A stretch of DNA of 64,000 bases from Candidatus Poribacteria bacterium. Its GTDB lineage: Bacteria; Poribacteria; WGA-4E; WGA-3G. The DNA lies in NCBI GenBank assembly GCA_028821605.1, contig JAPPFM010000054.1, positions 42,924 through 106,923 of the forward strand, given 5' to 3'. The notes under the pieces are model-generated. The model saw only the letters and a program-made list of their open reading frames with translations. It was not told the DNA's origin and did not search any database. The translations under genes were made by a program, and so were the position numbers. Below, piece after piece: positions 8,694-17,250 of the stretch (position 1 is its first letter; every line of letters starts with the position of its first letter).

Positions 8694-9862
8694 AATTTCG
8701 AGATCGCAGTTTCCATTCTGCCTAATGCCTCTTGGATGTTTTCTAACGAATTGGCGTATGAGAGACGGAGATAACCATCGCCGTATTTGCCGAAGGAAGT
8801 ACCGGGCAGTAGAGCGACATCTGCCTCCTCCATCAAATAATCGGCAAGGGCTTCACACGAAAGTGGCAATTGCGTAACATTCGGAAATACATAGAAAGCA
8901 CCAAGCGGTTTGATACAACTGATGCCCTCAATCGCGTTCAATCCATCTACAATTGCATCACGTCGTTTCTGGAATTCCAAAACCATTTCTGTGACAGAGT
9001 CCTGTTGTCCTGTCAACGCCTCCATTCCGGCGAGTTGTGTAAAGGTGGCAGTGCAGGAATTGGAGTTAATAGTTAACTGCGTGATCTTGTCCGCGATTGC
9101 TTGGGGAGCGATACCGTAGCCCAAACGCCAGCCGGTCATGGCGTATGTTTTGGAATGCCCTTCAATCAGAATTGTTCTTTCCTTCATACCGGGTAGACTG
9201 AGGACGCTGTGGTGTTGACCTTCATAGAGAATACGTGAATAAACTTCGTCTGTCAACACATAAAAATTGTGTTTCTGTGCGAGTTCTGCTATTGCTTCAA
9301 GATCTTCGATGGTGAGCGTACCGCCTGTGGGATTCTGCGGTGAATTGAGAATTAGCAGTTTCGTTCGGTCAGTGATTGCTCCCTCAAGATCCTCAAGACG
9401 GAACCGGAAATTCACTTCCTCGCGAAGGGACAGTGGCACCGGTTTTCCACCGATGAAGTCGATAACGGATTCATAGACAGGGAAACCGGGTTCAGGATAG
9501 ATGACTTCGTCGCCATCATCAATAAGTGCCAAGATCGTAAAAAAGATAATCGGTTTCGCTCCGGGGGTCACCGTGACTTCATCTGGATGGATAGTAACAC
9601 CTCGTGTTTCTGTTATGTGTTGCGCGACAATCTCGCGGAATTCCGGCACGCCAGCGGATGGACAGTAACCGGTGTGTCCGTCCTTCATTGCTTTATATGC
9701 TGCTTCAATGATGTTAATCGGTGTTGGGAAATCCGGCTGACCTATCTCCAGATGGATGATGTCTTTGCCTTGTGCTTCCAACTGTTTTGCTTTGGCGAGC
9801 ACCTCAAATGCGGATTCTGTTCCCAATCTGCTCATCCGCGTCGCGAATGTGGATATTTCCAA
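8690..9862 (-). CDS. Pyridoxal phosphate-dependent class I aminotransferase (aspartate aminotransferase-like)
   Basis: The 390-residue fold-type I enzyme shows NSPQNPTGG (173-181), DEVYS (205-209), the PLP lysine K238 in GHSKTYAMTGWRLGYG, and a C-terminal substrate-binding arginine in GYLRLSYANS. It resembles the AspC/PatA-like subgroup I-beta/gamma; the preferred amino acid is not certain. The start is TTG at 9862, with GGAGG 8 bp upstream. A copy of the dispersed leader repeat lies further upstream. It is followed by thrB in the same direction, which suits a role in aspartate-family amino acid metabolism (inference). Confidence 0.88.
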   Translation of the reverse strand: MEISTFATRMSRLGTESAFEVLAKAKQLEAQGKDIIHLEIGQPDFPTPINIIEAAYKAMKDGHTGYCPSAGVPEFREIVAQHITETRGVTIHPDEVTVTPGAKPIIFFTILALIDDGDEVIYPEPGFPVYESVIDFIGGKPVPLSLREEVNFRFRLEDLEGAITDRTKLLILNSPQNPTGGTLTIEDLEAIAELAQKHNFYVLTDEVYSRILYEGQHHSVLSLPGMKERTILIEGHSKTYAMTGWRLGYGIAPQAIADKITQLTINSNSCTATFTQLAGMEALTGQQDSVTEMVLEFQKRRDAIVDGLNAIEGISCIKPLGAFYVFPNVTQLPLSCEALADYLMEEADVALLPGTSFGKYGDGYLRLSYANSLENIQEALGRMETAISKL

Positions 9863-9885
9863 AATTATACCTCCACTTCAACAAA

Positions 9886-9977
9886 ATTTTTAATTTTCCC
9901 TGCGGTTCGAGAAGGATGGTTTTGCAGGAACAATCTTCTTCTTATATTCGGTTTCCCGGCGCGAGGCTTGGGAAACC
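9886..9977. repeat. Leader-repeat relic and hairpin upstream of the aminotransferase
   Basis: On the minus strand, CGAACCGCAGGGAAAATTAA (9890-9909) closely matches the leader repeat found directly before two PhyH genes. A second hairpin, GGTTTCCC (9950-9957) with GGGAAACC (9970-9977), lies between this gene and the Ycf48-like gene. Confidence 0.5.
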
Positions 9978-10004
9978 TACGCGCGCTAATCTTCTAATGT
10001 CCTT

Positions 10005-11024
10005 CTATTGTGTCTGCATTATGGCACCTGTGGCACTCGCTACCCACACATTTTGTCCGTCAAGCACAAAAACTTTGACTATTTTTTCCTTGGAATCTTT
10101 GAGTTCCCAAGTTTTGCCGCCATCACTGGTGTGTAGGATAGCACCGACACCAAAGTCACCGCCAACTGCCCATCCATTCTTCTCATCTGCAAATCCGACG
10201 CTGCGTAGTGTTTCTTGTGTGCCACTAACTTGCTCTGTCCATTTTTCCCCGCCATCATTGGTGTGAAGAATTACGCCGTTTTCACCGACTGCCCATCCCA
10301 TTGACGCATCAAGGAAAAAAATGTCTTCAAGAATATCCTCTTTACCAGTCGCTTGCGTGACCCAATTTTGTCCACCATCCGTTGTTTTCTGAATTAAGGC
10401 AAATTGGCTTTGTGTCGTGGGACTAACACGAACACCAGCAACCCATCCGGTCTCTTCGTCAATAAATTGAATTGCGCTATACATATTCGCATCGTCATCG
10501 CCAACGGCACCGAGTTGTCCACCTTGGAGTATTTTCCATGAATCGCCACCATTTTTTGTAGAAAGAATGGTGTCGCTCTCTCCAACGGCATACCCGACAT
10601 CTTTATTAACAAAGTAGATGCCCTTGAGTCCGTTACCGACTTTGCTCGTTTGCAGTTCCCAGTCTCTACCGTTAGTGGTAGTGACAATTGTGCCGTTCGC
10701 ACCGACTGCCCAACCGCGGTCAGCATCCAAGAAGTAGACTTCGGCTAAATCATTGGCGATTTTGATTTCCGATTTTTGCCATGTTTTACCACCATCCATG
10801 GTGTAACCGATAAAGCCAGGATTTTCAAAATCTTCAAACGATGCGGCACCGACAACCCAGCCAGTATTTTTGCTTGTAAAAGCGATGGACATGTAGTCCC
10901 TAACTTCTGGATCGCGTTCTTGTAAAATACTCCAATCTCCTGCCACCGGTAAAACGATTGCCAAGGCACCGACGATTGCAAGTAGCATTGTACCCAATCG
11001 TGGGCGTGATGCAAATTTGTTCAT
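10005..11024 (-). CDS. Secreted Ycf48/Hcf136-like BNR-repeat beta-propeller
   Basis: The protein (339 residues) has a cleavable-looking signal peptide (residues 1-29, hydrophobic core LLAIVGALAIVLPVAG). At least six Asp-box/BNR motifs follow, including DGGKTW, NGRDW, NGGDSW, DGGQNW, DGGEKW and DGGKTW, with GWAVG strands between blades. This is the layout of the photosystem II assembly factor Ycf48, whose family is widespread in non-phototrophs as extracellular propellers of unknown role. No photosynthesis gene is nearby, so no such role should be assumed. ATG 11024 is preceded by AAAGGAG. Confidence 0.8.
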   Translation of the reverse strand: MNKFASRPRLGTMLLAIVGALAIVLPVAGDWSILQERDPEVRDYMSIAFTSKNTGWVVGAASFEDFENPGFIGYTMDGGKTWQKSEIKIANDLAEVYFLDADRGWAVGANGTIVTTTNGRDWELQTSKVGNGLKGIYFVNKDVGYAVGESDTILSTKNGGDSWKILQGGQLGAVGDDDANMYSAIQFIDEETGWVAGVRVSPTTQSQFALIQKTTDGGQNWVTQATGKEDILEDIFFLDASMGWAVGENGVILHTNDGGEKWTEQVSGTQETLRSVGFADEKNGWAVGGDFGVGAILHTSDGGKTWELKDSKEKIVKVFVLDGQNVWVASATGAIMQTQ

Positions 11025-11287
11025 TGTTGTTGTATCTCCTTTTTTCTAAAGATATTCTGCCAAGAGCAAGCTCTTTTTTAAGGCAGTTTGCGGACTAAGA
11101 TTTTGCTGTTGTAAAATTTGGTGAAACTTAGCCAACCAAAGGGTTGCTATTAAACTTATAATATAACCTTGAATAGGAAATTAAGTCAAATAGTTTTTTC
11201 GGTTGTCCGAGCGGCGACTGCTTGAAAGCAGCGACGTTCGCGTCCAGAAAAAATTTACTTGTTCCTTTTGGCTGTAAAGTTAATCTA

Positions 11288-12673
11288 TTACTTAGCGGCG
11301 ATTAAAGTACCCGTTTTAAAACTGTCCCCGACTTGGAGTTGATAGACATAAACACCGCTTTCCACAATTTCCCCGGCTTCGTTGCGTCCATCCCAAATCA
11401 ATTCTGTTTCACCTGGTGATGCCGTTAAGCTCCTGACAAGCATTCCGTCAATGTCAAAGATGGAGACTGTGAATTCACCCGAAGCCTCTTCAAGTGCGCG
11501 AGCAGGGAACACAACCTGATTAAAATCTGTGTCTGGAGAGAGTGGTGTGAATGGATTTGGATAAGGTTCATCAAGAATACGAAGTCTTTTTTCTAAGAGG
11601 ATGGATTCGTTATCCGCCTCGTCAATAGCGATGACAGCATACGTAAAGCTGCCTGTAGGAAGTGGGCGGTCGTCAATAAATTTATATTCCGTTTTTAACT
11701 CATTGATTTCAATTTCAGTAAGTATGGTAAGTCCTTCGGTAATTCGATACGTCGTTACGTCACGACTGACGCTCGGTTTCCACAAAATTTCGACACCATC
11801 ACTTGAAAGGGTGAGGCTGAGCATTGTCGGTGGTTCCGGTGCAGCGGTGTCTGGTGATACCACCACTGTTTGTTTGGGTGAGCGTTCCGATTGCAAGAAA
11901 ATCGTCTTGTAAGTGACAATCTGATAAGTGTAGTTTCCCGGCGGAACGTTTACATCACGAAATGTGGTTGAGGAGCGGTTTTCGACATTAATAGTATCGT
12001 CCTCAGTAACAGTATTTTCATTATTTCTGTAGATGAGATAGCCGTTGACGTCCGGGTCTCCCGATTTCTGCCAACGGAGCGTCACATCGTTTTCGCCAGT
12101 TCCATCGGCTTCAGCGGTAAAACCTATAACTGGATCGGGTGGGACATTCTGAATTACTTCCAAGTTGAAATCATCGTTGTTAAGTTTACTATCCGCCTGC
12201 CCTTCTCGGATAAATTCGCCAATAGGTGCATCGTCAAGATTACGTAAGCGTGCTCTGAACACAGCTTCTAAGATAACCGTGTTCGGTGTCCGGCACTCAA
12301 AGGTGATTTCATAGAGTGAATTCTGGAAGTCGACGATGGCATCTGCCAGTTCAACGCGCAGGACATTTCCGCCGGAGACGACGGGTCTTGCTGGAATTTC
12401 TTTTCGGTCCCGCAAGATGCCTTTGAAGTAAGATGATTGGGTCAGGAATCCCGACGGCATTGCGATCTCAATCGTTTTAATTTCTTCTCCGGGTTCTGCT
12501 AACGATCGGTCGATTGAAAGTGTCACGATCAGCGGTACCGTTGAACTGGCAGGAACAACGCCTCTCGTTTGACCTACGACGTTGATCTCTCCGACAGAGG
12601 TCACCGCGCCGTAGTTGTTGTTGGCGATGAGTAGGCTACCGATAAGTATTAAAGCGATGGCTATGTTTTTCAT
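11288..12673 (-). CDS. Secreted protein with fibronectin III-like domains and a C-terminal FlgD-like sorting domain
   Basis: I chose ATG 12673, preceded by AAGGAAAGG, because it gives a clean signal peptide (MKNIAIALILIGSLLIANNN); the frame stays open further upstream. A cohesin/adhesin-like beta domain (about 25-170) is followed by two fibronectin type III-like modules (about 180-355). A terminal domain has the EPYPNPFTPL motif and ends in VESGVYVYQL then GTLIAAK. This FlgD-like terminal domain resembles type IX secretion sorting signals. The PorV-like gene begins 17 bp upstream, so secretion partner and cargo appear to be in one operon (inference). Confidence 0.8.
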   Translation of the reverse strand: MKNIAIALILIGSLLIANNNYGAVTSVGEINVVGQTRGVVPASSTVPLIVTLSIDRSLAEPGEEIKTIEIAMPSGFLTQSSYFKGILRDRKEIPARPVVSGGNVLRVELADAIVDFQNSLYEITFECRTPNTVILEAVFRARLRNLDDAPIGEFIREGQADSKLNNDDFNLEVIQNVPPDPVIGFTAEADGTGENDVTLRWQKSGDPDVNGYLIYRNNENTVTEDDTINVENRSSTTFRDVNVPPGNYTYQIVTYKTIFLQSERSPKQTVVVSPDTAAPEPPTMLSLTLSSDGVEILWKPSVSRDVTTYRITEGLTILTEIEINELKTEYKFIDDRPLPTGSFTYAVIAIDEADNESILLEKRLRILDEPYPNPFTPLSPDTDFNQVVFPARALEEASGEFTVSIFDIDGMLVRSLTASPGETELIWDGRNEAGEIVESGVYVYQLQVGDSFKTGTLIAAK

Positions 12674-12689
12674 TACATGAGACCTTTCC

Positions 12690-13637
12690 TTAGAATAGCA
12701 GATTGAGGGAGAACCGCTGTGTTGTATTGTCTTGGAAGTTTCCACTCAGTAATTGAAATCCGTAGTCGAGTTGGAGGGCGGTGCCTCCAATCGGAACTTT
12801 GGCACTGCCACCAAAGTTGAGGGTTGTAGCAGAGTTGCTACCGTTTTTTATACCATAACCACCACGAACAGCAATGGATTTATTCAACCAGACTTCTGCT
12901 CCTGTGCGGATATAGATTTCACTATTGCGTGATGCAACCTCAAAGGTCACCAGACTGCCTTTTAGCAAGGTACTGACTGCTGCACCCTGCGCACTCATCT
13001 CCGCAATAGATTCGAGGCTGTACACTAAACCTGCCCGGATGTTCAGCGGCACCGAATCTGTTTGAGCCTCAGAGATGCTCATATCTGCAGGAAGTAAATT
13101 CTCCGCGGAGACACCGAGACTCAGACTTTGGAACGGCTTCCCAATAACACCCACATCTAACGAAATGGCTGAGTTGGAAGTTTGGACGAAATACGGATTC
13201 TCGACGACAAATTCGCTCGTTTCGTCAAAAGAGGTCCCGAAGAGTTTTAGGTTCGCACCGATCGCCAATTGCTTGAAAAGGGCGTTTCCATAAGAGACGC
13301 GGACCGTCTGTTCCCGGTAGATTTCAGAATCTTCTCCCAAAACACCGAGGCTCGCTCCGATCGAACCTGCTCTCCCAAAAGGGATGATCCCGCTGATACT
13401 ATTATAGGTGATGAGTCCATTAAAACGTTGTGCGTGCGTAACACCGAGATGGATTTCATCAATATAACCTAACCCTGCGGCGTTGTAATTCGCCGCATTG
13501 CTATCATCGGCGAGCGCGACGAATGCACCACCTAAACCGAGCGGTCTCGCTCCGACACCAATATCGTTAAACGTAGCGAAAGCAGCAGTCGGGGAAAGCA
13601 TCACGACGAGTAGAATTAGATAAGATATGCGTTTCAA
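12690..13637 (-). CDS. PorV/PorQ-like outer membrane protein (UPF0164 family)
   Basis: The 315-residue protein has a signal peptide (MKRISYLILLVVMLSPTAAFA), then GVGARPLGLGGAFVALADD and NAANYNAAGLGYID, the hallmark N-terminus of PorV/UPF0164 beta barrels. Alternating beta strands run to an aromatic C-terminus (FSLNLLF), as expected for an outer-membrane barrel. PorV is the shuttle that collects type IX secretion substrates in Bacteroidetes. Here it is directly upstream of a protein with a sorting-like C-terminal domain. The start appears to be TTG at 13637, with AAAGGA upstream. Confidence 0.8.
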   Translation of the reverse strand: MKRISYLILLVVMLSPTAAFATFNDIGVGARPLGLGGAFVALADDSNAANYNAAGLGYIDEIHLGVTHAQRFNGLITYNSISGIIPFGRAGSIGASLGVLGEDSEIYREQTVRVSYGNALFKQLAIGANLKLFGTSFDETSEFVVENPYFVQTSNSAISLDVGVIGKPFQSLSLGVSAENLLPADMSISEAQTDSVPLNIRAGLVYSLESIAEMSAQGAAVSTLLKGSLVTFEVASRNSEIYIRTGAEVWLNKSIAVRGGYGIKNGSNSATTLNFGGSAKVPIGGTALQLDYGFQLLSGNFQDNTTQRFSLNLLF

Positions 13638-13958
13638 ATCTATTATTTCCTTTGTAATAATATACGTTTTTTACGATTCTTCGTAGCTGATTTAATTCAT
13701 CTCACCATAGGGGTCAATTTAATAAAAAGGACAGCCTTGATCCCCCACTTAGCAGATACGGTTTCCAACCACACCGGTGCTGAGATATAAACCTTGTGGA
13801 TTCACTACTCTCTTTTGAGTTCCGTAGCGTTTATTTTCTTGGGTTTTTCTGCAAGAAACATGTGCCAAACAGTGAGAAAGCCGCGTATGGATGGAAACCT
13901 CTATAGAGATGCTCCTATAAAATACTGAGAAAATCCCTAAATTGATACTTATAGGATT
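13638..13958. other. Intergenic region with no convincing gene
   Basis: About 320 bp between the PorV-like gene and the MITE. A minus-strand frame at 13749-14006 is open, but it has no good ribosome-binding site, runs into the MITE and resembles nothing I know. I see no other structure. Confidence 0.5.
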
Positions 13959-14076
13959 TATAGTAAAACCCGAAAATAAGAGGGCACTTTGGAAAATACA
14001 AAACACCTCACCACCGCTGGCGAGGTTTGGAACCTCGCCCTTCTACAATGTCCAATTAATTGTAGGTTTTACTATA
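13959..14076. mobile_element. MITE-like element, copy 1
   Basis: A 118-bp element has perfect 12-bp terminal inverted repeats, TATAGTAAAACC (13959-13970) and GGTTTTACTATA (14065-14076). Its core contains GGCGAGGTTTGGAACCTCGC, itself a palindrome. A second copy with the same ends and core lies at 56051-56167. There is no coding capacity, so it would need a transposase in trans. TA-rich ends suggest an IS630-type helper (inference). It overlaps the 3' end of pcm. Confidence 0.75.
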
Positions 14077-14736
14077 ATTCAGATTACCTGTCATAGGGAC
14101 GAAACGGACTGGAATAATCTCGGTGGTTTCAAGAGATGGTGCCGAATTCTCATCAGTTTGAAACCCTTTCCGGATTAACAGGAGGTTTTGCTCGGAACTA
14201 CCGACCGGAATTACCATCCTGCCACCCGGTTCCAGTTGCTGAATGAGCCGTTCGGGTACGTCTGTAGGTGCAGCAGCGACGAGCATGGCATCATAAGGCG
14301 CGTGTTCTTGCCAACCGTAATATCCGTTCCCCTTCTTCAAATGAATGTTTTGATAATTGAGCACCTCTAACCGTGCTTTCGCGCTTTTAGCAAGTCCCGG
14401 TATAATCTCAATAGAATAGACATCCTTCGCAAGTTCTGCTAATATCGCTGTTTGATAGCCGCAACCTGTTCCAATCTCAAGAACTTTTGAAGTTGGTGTG
14501 AGCTCCAGCAAATCCGTCATCAGTGCGACGATATAGGGTTGCGAAATTGTTTGGTCACAATCAATCGGTAGTGCGCCATCCTGATACGCCACATTGAGGT
14601 GTTCGGGTTTTACGAACAGATGTCGCTCTACCTTCCGCATAACAGCAAGCACTTCAGGGGTGTTGATGCCACGCGCTTTGATTTGGTTTTGCACCATTTT
14701 ACGCCGCTGTGTTGCGTAGTTCTTAGCGAATAGCAT
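14056..14736 (-). CDS. pcm: Protein-L-isoaspartate O-methyltransferase
   Basis: This S-adenosylmethionine-dependent enzyme starts repair of isoaspartyl residues in damaged proteins. It shows the N-terminal ARGINTPEVLAVMRKVERHLFV, the substrate-site segment ALPIDCDQTISQPYIVALM (55-73) and SAM motif I VLEIGTGCGYQT (85-96), all typical of PCMT. At 226 residues it is slightly long because the last six residues (YSKTYN) and the stop codon are encoded by the terminal repeat of the MITE at 13959-14076. ATG 14736 is used. The upstream neighbour on the same strand is the SppA fusion. Confidence 0.92.
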   Translation of the reverse strand: MLFAKNYATQRRKMVQNQIKARGINTPEVLAVMRKVERHLFVKPEHLNVAYQDGALPIDCDQTISQPYIVALMTDLLELTPTSKVLEIGTGCGYQTAILAELAKDVYSIEIIPGLAKSAKARLEVLNYQNIHLKKGNGYYGWQEHAPYDAMLVAAAPTDVPERLIQQLEPGGRMVIPVGSSEQNLLLIRKGFQTDENSAPSLETTEIIPVRFVPMTGNLNYSKTYN

Positions 14737-14782
14737 TTTAACTCAGCTCCGAGGTATCGGTTTTCGCAACTTTACTGTATTT

Positions 14783-17242
14783 TTAATTTCCTACACTTAT
14801 ATGATAAGGCATGAGAAGAAAAAACCTATGCTTTCCGATTGTGTTTAGGAGTCTTGCAGTCGTACTCAAGCCACTATACCGTGCAATGAACTGTAATCGG
14901 GATTCCGTTCCCACACGCTCGTTTTCCGTGCCCTTGTTTGCAGACCCACCACGAAGTAGCGGGGAGATAAGTGGAATCCTGAGATTGTTGAAGAGTTGTG
15001 ACAACCATGTCTTTTTAGGAAACTCGACAATCTCAATTGATTTTTTTTCCAATCCCGCGCGTTCTCGTGCGATTGCAAGCGCGAGGCTTAAACCGCCTAA
15101 CTCATCTACAAGTCCATTTTCTTTCGCCTGTCTCCCTGACCAGATGCGTCCCTGTCCAAGCCTATCTACATCTTCCACTGTCAAATCGGTTCGTCCAAGT
15201 GCCACCTTTTCAACGAAATCGTCATAAATCTCTTTAATCTGCTTCCGTACAATTGCTTGTTCTGCAGGCGGATAGTCTCCATAATCTGAATAAAAATCAG
15301 CATGTTCACCCCGTTTGAGGATTTCTTTATGGATGCCGAGTTTTTCATAGAGTCCTTTGAAACTATACTTGCCACCGACAACGCCGATAGAACCCGTAAT
15401 CGTTCCGGGTTCAGCAACGATCGCATCTGCAGGAGCTGCGATATAGTAACCGCCTGATGCCGCTACATCACCCATTGACACGACAAGAGGTTTGACTTCT
15501 TTGAGTCGCACTAATTCACGCCATATAGTGTCAGCGGCGACAACAAGCCCGCCACCGCTGTCAATTCTCAGGACAACTGCCTTTATAGAATCGTCGTCTT
15601 TTACCTCCCTGACCGCATCTGAGATTGTATCCGATCCCATCACTTCTGTCCCAAGAAACGGATCCACAAAACTGTCGCCTGTTAGCATCAACCCTTTCGC
15701 CTCGATGATAGCGACCTTCGGTTGTGGAACTTTCCAATCTTGCGCATAGAGTTCGCTTATTGCGTATTCGTTGAGCGACACTAAATCGGTTCTGGGATCG
15801 GTGAGTTCGGCTACAACATCTAACAATTCATCTTCATAGACCATCCGGTCAACGAGTTCAGCGGTGAAGGCTTGGCGTGCTGTGTAAGGTCCATTGTTGA
15901 TACGTTTCTTGACGTTTTCGTGCGTCCATCCCCTTCCTTCTGCGATCGCATCTACGAGTTGTTCGTAAAGGTCGTCGAGAATAATGTTCTGGATCTCGCG
16001 ATGTGTTTCGGACATCTCCTTCCGTGTGAATGGTTCTGACACAGATTTATACTTGCCGAGATGCTCAAGATCCGCCCGAATGCCGAGCATGTCTAATGTG
16101 CCTTTGTAGAAGGAGCGTTCTGTCCGTAAGCCGATTAACCGGACTTCAGCGGACGGATGGATTAGGATGCCATCGCATGTAGCTGCGACGATGTAGTCGC
16201 CGGTGGAACAGTTGGAGAGGTAGCAGAGGACGACGCGTCCCGATTCTCTGAAGTCCAAAATGGCATCTGACATCTCTTGGAGTTGCGCCATACCGTAGGC
16301 ACTCCCGTTAATACGGATGAGAATACCAGCGACATCTTCATCCCATTTCGCGATCGGGAGGACCCGTTTGAGGTAACGCATTGACAAGTCAAGGAATATA
16401 CGGCGGCGAGGCACTGGCTTGGTTTTGGGCGCGTTAGAAAAATGAAAGTAGCCGACACCCAACTGCGCTTCTCGATTGCTGTCGAAGGTGTTACCTGTGC
16501 CGAATCCCCAATTTCCGATGTTAATACCGAAACGGACATCGAAACTCCGATCACTGTTTATGCTCCCACGGAGTATAACTTCGCGAATGGGGCGAACCTC
16601 TAATCCATAATGAAGTTCTATACCTTCAATGCCTTGTGTTTTCTGTAGATCAATGGAGAGCGTTGTCCGCCATGTTCCGGGGCGAAGTGCCAACCCCACA
16701 GCGTAACTTCTCCCGAGCTTTTCACCAAGCAATTTAGGACGATTGAGATCACGCGCCGTTGCACCAATTGAAATGTATTGCCTCCGGTACATCAAGCCCA
16801 TCGAGAGTGAACGAAATCTGTCGTAGTCTTTATCGTCGGAATTCATCCAACTGTAACTGGTGCCCCAGTAGAGTGAACTTCCCAAATGGTATCCACCGGA
16901 GAATGTATAGCGTGTAAAGTCGGTATCTGCATCGGCACTAACGAATTCCATGCCGAAGCCTGCACCGGGGACAGCGAGGAAGAAAGCATCATCGCCTGCC
17001 CAATTGCTCTGATATGTGCGGAGGTAGTATAAGTTTAAGCCGCGCCCTGCACCGAGTCCGGACGGGTTAAAAAAGGTAGCTAAGGCATCGTCGCTCATGG
17101 CAATGGAGCTTGAAGGCAAGTGAGTGCGTGCCTTTGGCGGCGTGGCAACAGCACAAAGCGTGCTCATTCCATAGATGAATGCCGCCGAGATGATGCTTTT
17201 GCTGATGTGCCCTAAACACTTGTTAAATGAAGGCGGAACCAT
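14783..17242 (-). CDS. sppA: Signal peptide peptidase SppA fused to an N-terminal PorV-like barrel
   Basis: Residue numbers here count from an upstream GTG at 17260. The first 40 residues form a signal-like hydrophobic stretch. Residues 45-280 carry the PorV/UPF0164 signature (SIAMSDDALATFFNPSGLGAG) followed by beta-rich sequence. Residues 290-800 are a full two-domain 67-kDa-type SppA serine protease. The predicted catalytic dyad is K405 (GKYKSVSEPF) and S602 (GDVAASGGYYIA). SppA normally degrades leftover signal peptides from the inner membrane; the added barrel would place it at or facing the outer membrane (inference). I prefer ATG 17242 because the GTG at 17260 lies at the edge of the tnpB element. 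Pcm follows 46 bp downstream. Confidence 0.85.
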   Translation of the reverse strand: MVPPSFNKCLGHISKSIISAAFIYGMSTLCAVATPPKARTHLPSSSIAMSDDALATFFNPSGLGAGRGLNLYYLRTYQSNWAGDDAFFLAVPGAGFGMEFVSADADTDFTRYTFSGGYHLGSSLYWGTSYSWMNSDDKDYDRFRSLSMGLMYRRQYISIGATARDLNRPKLLGEKLGRSYAVGLALRPGTWRTTLSIDLQKTQGIEGIELHYGLEVRPIREVILRGSINSDRSFDVRFGINIGNWGFGTGNTFDSNREAQLGVGYFHFSNAPKTKPVPRRRIFLDLSMRYLKRVLPIAKWDEDVAGILIRINGSAYGMAQLQEMSDAILDFRESGRVVLCYLSNCSTGDYIVAATCDGILIHPSAEVRLIGLRTERSFYKGTLDMLGIRADLEHLGKYKSVSEPFTRKEMSETHREIQNIILDDLYEQLVDAIAEGRGWTHENVKKRINNGPYTARQAFTAELVDRMVYEDELLDVVAELTDPRTDLVSLNEYAISELYAQDWKVPQPKVAIIEAKGLMLTGDSFVDPFLGTEVMGSDTISDAVREVKDDDSIKAVVLRIDSGGGLVVAADTIWRELVRLKEVKPLVVSMGDVAASGGYYIAAPADAIVAEPGTITGSIGVVGGKYSFKGLYEKLGIHKEILKRGEHADFYSDYGDYPPAEQAIVRKQIKEIYDDFVEKVALGRTDLTVEDVDRLGQGRIWSGRQAKENGLVDELGGLSLALAIARERAGLEKKSIEIVEFPKKTWLSQLFNNLRIPLISPLLRGGSANKGTENERVGTESRLQFIARYSGLSTTARLLNTIGKHRFFLLMPYHISVGN

Positions 17243-17250
17243 AAATGTCA

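Noticed and set aside
10005..11024. Photosystem II assembly role for the Ycf48-like protein
   Set aside because: No photosynthesis gene is in the window, and such propellers are common in non-phototrophs.
13749..14006. 85-codon minus-strand frame between the PorV-like gene and pcm
   Set aside because: There is no clear ribosome-binding site, its first codons lie in the MITE, and no similarity is recognised.
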